Below are positions 5,192 to 8,182 of a stretch of 8,182 nt of DNA, in pieces (the first letter of the stretch is position 1; every line of letters begins with the position of its first letter). A program made the translations under genes and the position numbers. The stretch lies in assembly GCA_020027655.1 (NCBI GenBank), contig JAHKKJ010000130.1, positions 1-8,182 of the forward strand, given 5' to 3'. Source of the DNA: Deltaproteobacteria bacterium (GTDB lineage: Bacteria > Desulfobacterota > Binatia > UBA9968). The notes beneath the pieces are model-generated. The model saw only the letters and a program-made list of their open reading frames with translations, was not told the DNA's origin and did no database searches.

Positions 5192-6166
5192 ATGCCCGAG
5201 CAAACATACTTAGAAGCAATCCGCGGCGGCTTACACGAAGAGATGAGCCACGACCCATCGGTTTATCTCTTCGGTGAAGACGTCGCGCTGGGCGGGCCGT
5301 TCGGTGTCACCGCCGGACTTGCCGAAGCTTTCGGCAAAAACCGTGTGGTCAACACACCCATCAGCGAAGGGACGGTCATGGGACTCGCTATTGGTGCGGC
5401 AACTGCCGGACTCCGGCCGGTGGTCGAAATCATGTTCATCGACTTCATCACTTTGGCGATGGACCAGCTCGTCAATCACGCCGCCAAGCTGCATTACATG
5501 TCGGGTGGACAGCTGAAGATTCCCCTCACAGTCCGCGTTCAGTGCGGCATCAGCGGCACCATGGGCGCACACCATTCTCAAAGTCTCGAGTCCTGGCTCG
5601 CCCATGTGCCGGGCTTGAAAGTGGTGATGGCTTCGAATCCCGCAGATGCCAAAGGGCTGCTCAAGGCCGCCATCCGGGACGACAATCCGGTGGTGTTTAT
5701 CGAGCATCGCGGCCTCTATTGGACGCGCGGTCAAGTCCCGGAGGGTGAGTATCTTGTACCGATCGGCAAAGCCGTCGTCGCAAGGGAAGGCGAAGACTTG
5801 ACGATCGTCGCTACTGCGAAGATGTTGGCCGCGACCCTGGAAGCCGCCGAAGAGCTTTCTTCCAATGGTATTTCCGTCGAAGTCATCGACCCGCGGACGC
5901 TATCTCCGCTGGATGTTGAAACTATTGTGAGTTCAGTCAAAAAGACGAGCCGGCTAATTATCGTTCACGAGGCCGTTGAAAAAGACGGGATCGGAGCCGA
6001 AATTGCCACTCAGGTTCAGCAGGAAGCTTTCTATTACCTCGATAGTCCGATTGCGCGCGTCGCCGCGCCGTTTGCTCCGGTTCCAGCAAGCCCAGCGCTC
6101 GAAAAGTGCTTCGTCCCCGGCAAAACAGAGATCATTCGTGCGGTCCGGCGCGCTTTAAACCGCTAG
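5192..6166 (+). CDS. Thiamine-diphosphate-dependent dehydrogenase E1 beta subunit, canonical (pair 2; PdhB/AcoB-like)
   Basis: A 324-residue E1 beta with the standard signature set: YLFGEDVALGGPFGVT (25-40), TPISEGTVMGLAIGAATAGL (55-74) with catalytic Glu59, FIDFITLAMDQLVNHAAK (82-99) with Phe85 and Gln92, YMSGGQLKIP (102-111), GAHHSQSLE (125-133) with His128, and EVIDPRTLSPLDVETIVSSV (230-249) opening the C-terminal transketolase domain that holds the subunit interface. Together with the alpha product it should make a complete E1 heterotetramer able to feed a lipoylated E2 encoded elsewhere. The ATG at 5192 (MPEQTYLEAIRGG) is chosen. A TTG at 5174 in the same frame would add six residues, partly from beyond the repeat edge, and has no ribosome-binding site. 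No clear Shine-Dalgarno precedes 5192 either, perhaps because the type C repeat replaced the original leader. Confidence 0.92.
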   Translation: MPEQTYLEAIRGGLHEEMSHDPSVYLFGEDVALGGPFGVTAGLAEAFGKNRVVNTPISEGTVMGLAIGAATAGLRPVVEIMFIDFITLAMDQLVNHAAKLHYMSGGQLKIPLTVRVQCGISGTMGAHHSQSLESWLAHVPGLKVVMASNPADAKGLLKAAIRDDNPVVFIEHRGLYWTRGQVPEGEYLVPIGKAVVAREGEDLTIVATAKMLAATLEAAEELSSNGISVEVIDPRTLSPLDVETIVSSVKKTSRLIIVHEAVEKDGIGAEIATQVQQEAFYYLDSPIARVAAPFAPVPASPALEKCFVPGKTEIIRAVRRALNR

Positions 6167-6230
6167 ACCAATAGATAATACTTGCCGTCGAAAACTTTGC
6201 TGCGCTAAAATACTACTCCATATGAAAGTT

Positions 6231-6860
6231 TTATTTCGCCAAGCTGAAATCTATAAGCATGGACGCAATACTGAGCTCAGTCGCAGATGTATGAAAGGTA
6301 GCAATAGCTTTGACATCGGGCGCATAGTAGTAAGTGTGAGTCCGAATTTCTGTGGGAGCCAGGGGCTTGGGACCTTTCGGTACGTTCATAGTCATGACAA
6401 CTTTAAAGGCGTCGAATTCACCCTTTGGTGTCTTGATCTTTTCAAAGGCTTGAACTTCGTACTTAGCCTCCACCGATCGCATTTGCATGCCGGGCGGTTG
6501 GAATTTCAGTCGGTCAGACCAAGTAAGACCGACACGCAACGGAAATTTCAGCATATCCCCGAGCCAACCGGGTCTACCAAGAACCAATGGAATGACCACA
6601 GGTAAGTCGACTTCTACAGTTTCGTTTCCTTGAACACCGAAGACTTTCGGCTTATTGGACTCAAATTTGACGATGTACTCCGGGAAGCGTTCCAGTACTG
6701 GACCTGAAACGGACACCCCAGCAGGACGGACCACATCAACTTTCACCCGCCACCAATCACCGTCTTTGTAAACCGGAGCCTCCGCTTGCTGCGCGTGAGA
6801 TGAGTGAGGTATCAGGAGGAGTATCAGGATTCCTATTAGGCCAAGTGCAGGTCTAAACAT
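6231..6860 (-). CDS. Secreted protein of unknown function
   Basis: A 209-residue protein with a clear signal peptide: MFRPALGLIGILILLLIPHS, then SHA|QQ with cleavage expected after Ala23. The mature part looks all-beta. It opens YKDGDWWRVKVDVV, has a middle FPLRVGLTWSDRLKFQPPG, then KYEVQAFEKIKTPKGEFDAFKVVMTM and near the end THTYYYAPDVKAIATFH. The 'PLxVGxTW ... EKIxTPxGEFDAFKV ... YYYAPDVK' pattern recalls periplasmic beta-barrel-like families of the DUF3108 sort, where a PAGxFxafk strand is followed by a W/YYxPxxg strand. I do not recognise an exact family. GGGAGG at 6873-6868, 7 nt before the ATG at 6860, fixes this start; an upstream TTG at 6941 is rejected. It is convergent with the second E1 beta gene (64 nt apart) and divergent from the reductase gene. 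No catalytic motif is visible. Confidence 0.8.
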   Translation of the reverse strand: MFRPALGLIGILILLLIPHSSHAQQAEAPVYKDGDWWRVKVDVVRPAGVSVSGPVLERFPEYIVKFESNKPKVFGVQGNETVEVDLPVVIPLVLGRPGWLGDMLKFPLRVGLTWSDRLKFQPPGMQMRSVEAKYEVQAFEKIKTPKGEFDAFKVVMTMNVPKGPKPLAPTEIRTHTYYYAPDVKAIATFHTSATELSIASMLIDFSLAK

Positions 6861-6912
6861 GGCTAAACCTCCCTGGTTCAATGGTGCCTCGCCTGTGTAA
6901 CAGACGGCTGCC

Positions 6913-6941
6913 CTGTAACATAACCAGCGGCAACCCGTCAA
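6913..6941 (-). promoter_or_regulatory. Weak candidate promoter for the secreted protein gene
   Basis: Minus-strand TTGACG (6941-6936) is followed after 17 nt by TTACAG (6918-6913), about 50 nt before the ATG at 6860. The -35 is a good match and the -10 is poor. No equally good candidate was found for the reductase gene on the other strand. Confidence 0.25.
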
Positions 6942-7036
6942 CAGAAGCGCAGCGCGGGTAACTTGTCGCAGAAGTTTTCTATCGACAAACTCTTCAATCC
7001 TTGAGGCTTCTTGGATTATCGTCTAAAGAGGAAAAC

Positions 7037-7936
7037 ATGGAATACCGCAAACTCGGCAGAACAGATATGAACGTCAGTGTTCTCGGTTTAGGCGGTTGGG
7101 AGATCGGCTATCAGCATATCTCCCTTACCACCGTCAAAAAACTAATGAGTGAAGCCCTCGACGCCGGTATTAACGTCATCGACACCGCCGAATGTTACGC
7201 CACCAGCGAAGAGCTGATCGGCGAGGCCGTCGGGAAACGGCGCAAAGACTGTTATCTCCTGACGAAATGCGGACACGAAAGCGGTTGGAGCTATCCGGAT
7301 TGGCGTCCCGAGTCGCTGCTCAGAAGCATCCAGCGCAGTCTCAAACGGTTAAAAACAGATCATTTGGATCTCATCCAGCTCCACAGCTGTTCAGAAGCCG
7401 AACTGCGCAAGGGAGCCGTCATCGATACCCTGAAACGCGCTCGCGAGCGCGGCTACACCCGCTTTATCGGCTACAGCGGCGACAGCCAGACAGCACTATA
7501 CGCCATTGAATGCGGAGAGTTCGATACGTTGCAAACATCCATCAGCATCGCCGATCAGGAAGCGCTTGACCTCTTTCTGCCTTTGGCAGAGAAGCGCGAT
7601 ATCGGGGTCATCGCCAAACGTCCTGTTGCTAACGTTGCCTGGCAGAACGGTGATCGGCCGCCAGCTGACACTTATGGCCGGCCCTACTGGGAAAGGTTGC
7701 AAAAGTTGAAATATGAATTGCTGCGGGGTGGTTTGAAACGGACGGTTGCCAACGCGCTTCGTTTTACCGTGAGCGTACCGGGGGTTCATACAGCGATCGT
7801 TGGAACAACTAAGCCAGGAAGATTCACGGAAAACAGTGCGGCTGTTGCAGCCGGGCCTCTGCCCAAGGAAATGTTTGAGGGCATTCGTGCTCGGTGGCGC
7901 GAAGTTGCCCAGCCGACCTGGGTGGGACAAACTTGA
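7037..7936 (+). CDS. Aldo/keto reductase
   Basis: A 299-residue cytosolic NADPH-dependent oxidoreductase of the (beta/alpha)8 aldo/keto reductase family. It opens EYRKLGRTDMNVSVLGLGGW, the usual first strand and turn. The catalytic tetrad is complete: Asp49 and Tyr54 in IDTAECY (48-54), Lys77 in LLTKCG (74-79), and His116 in DLIQLHSC (111-118). The cofactor-binding end is present as VPGVHTAIVGTTKPGRFTEN (247-266), where the basic residues after GTT fit NADP(H) preference. It lacks the long C-terminal loop of steroid-type members and resembles the short bacterial reductases of aldehydes, sugars or 2-oxo compounds. The substrate cannot be assigned. AGAGGA at 7027-7032, 4 nt before ATG 7037, sets the start; a TTG at 7001 in the same frame is rejected. 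It is transcribed divergently from the secreted protein gene, with a 176-nt gap, and no gene follows within the window. Confidence 0.93.
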   Translation: MEYRKLGRTDMNVSVLGLGGWEIGYQHISLTTVKKLMSEALDAGINVIDTAECYATSEELIGEAVGKRRKDCYLLTKCGHESGWSYPDWRPESLLRSIQRSLKRLKTDHLDLIQLHSCSEAELRKGAVIDTLKRARERGYTRFIGYSGDSQTALYAIECGEFDTLQTSISIADQEALDLFLPLAEKRDIGVIAKRPVANVAWQNGDRPPADTYGRPYWERLQKLKYELLRGGLKRTVANALRFTVSVPGVHTAIVGTTKPGRFTENSAAVAAGPLPKEMFEGIRARWREVAQPTWVGQT

Positions 7937-8010
7937 ATTTGACCATGATCTTCGCGCGCGTCATTAGAATCTTCCGTTTGAAATGTTTGACAGAACCACT
8001 TCAAGAAATT

Positions 8011-8093
8011 TTCTCGCGCCAAGACGCCAAGAGCGCAAAGAAAAAATATTTTCCTGTTTCTCGGAGCTTGGCGTGCTTTGCGCCTTGCGCGAG
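8011..8093. repeat. Large imperfect inverted repeat with CGCCAAG/CGCAAAG units (type D)
   Basis: The left arm (8013-8040) is CTCGCGCCAAGACGCCAAG followed by AGCGCAAAG. The right arm (8067-8093), read as reverse complement, is CTCGCGCAAGGCGCAAAG followed by CACGCCAAG. Both are built from the alternating units CGCCAAG and CGCAAAG and share the terminal CTCGCGC. The centre is AT-rich (AAAAAATATTTTCC). This layout, with CTCGC ends and 'GGCGCAAAG' units, is one I associate with repeats scattered in intergenic DNA of many environmental bacteria (recollection, not searched). It begins 74 bp after the reductase stop. Confidence 0.65.
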
Positions 8094-8182
8094 TCATCTC
8101 TTTTCCGATTCTGTATATTCAACCGAGAATTTCAAATATGTTTGGCTAGGCTTATGCCACTAGTACTAGTCTTGAACGAGTT
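8094..8182. other. Right-end non-coding tail
   Basis: An AT-rich stretch after the type D repeat. I see no start with a ribosome-binding site, no RNA gene and no terminator. It may be upstream DNA of the next gene outside the window. Confidence 0.4.

Noticed and set aside
5231..5734. 167-codon minus-strand frame opposite the second E1 beta
   Set aside because: A shadow of the E1 beta gene; no recognisable motif.
6191..6232. Inverted repeat AAAACTTT ... AAAGTTTT between convergent genes, as a terminator
   Set aside because: Only 8 AT-only pairs with a 26-nt loop and no GC stem; too weak to call a terminator.
6963..6988. TTGTCG ... CGACAA dyad upstream of the reductase gene as an operator
   Set aside because: Only 6-bp arms with a 14-bp spacer and no extension; expected by chance in a region this size.
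8159..8170. ACTAGTACTAGT perfect palindrome at the right end
   Set aside because: A single 12-bp palindrome with no context; could be an attachment or binding site, but nothing supports it.

Overview
The window (roughly mid-50s % GC by eye, not computed) looks like a chromosome segment from a Gram-negative, probably uncultured soil or sediment bacterium. The reasons are an exported NMT1/SsuA-type solute-binding protein, two-subunit 2-oxo-acid-dehydrogenase-type E1 enzymes, and several families of short palindromic intergenic repeats. Binatota, Tectomicrobia or Methylomirabilota-like lineages are my guess. The sequence alone does not settle taxonomy.

Left end, minus strand (1-1765). Reading leftward from the divergent control region there is: an exported ABC-transporter substrate-binding protein; a small two-transmembrane DUF4231/SLATT-type protein that opens in the same frame only 24 nt after the transporter gene's stop; a short decayed copy of the transporter gene's 3' end; and the first 37 codons of a HicB-like antitoxin gene cut off by the window edge. 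The SLATT gene is thus bracketed by two copies of the same 3' coding end. This is the most likely sign of past rearrangement or insertion here.

Control region (1766-1837). A compact divergent intergenic region carries a perfect 12-bp direct repeat between two outward-facing TTGACA hexamers, one for the transporter gene and one for the first E1 pair.

Centre, plus strand (1838-6166). Two successive E1 alpha/beta pairs of thiamine-diphosphate-dependent dehydrogenases (PdhA/AcoA- and PdhB/AcoB-like) follow. No E2 acyltransferase or E3 lipoamide dehydrogenase is present in the window. Pair 2 (4069-6166) is canonical. Pair 1 (1838-3838) keeps the cofactor and catalytic core, but its alpha subunit has Ser where loop A normally has His, and its beta subunit lacks the GEDV element. 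It may therefore be an E1-like enzyme with altered partner or acceptor. The gaps in and after these pairs hold repeat elements of at least three sequence types.

Right end (6231-8182). A secreted protein of unknown function (minus) lies convergent to the second E1 beta gene and divergent from an aldo/keto reductase gene (plus). The last 246 bp are non-coding apart from a large imperfect inverted repeat (8011-8093).

Working picture: a metabolic locus in which a periplasmic binding protein and a divergently transcribed E1 pair share a control region, beside a second complete E1 pair. Small conflict-system-type genes (SLATT, HicB) have accumulated at its left flank. The substrates of both E1 pairs, the transporter and the reductase cannot be read from the sequence.
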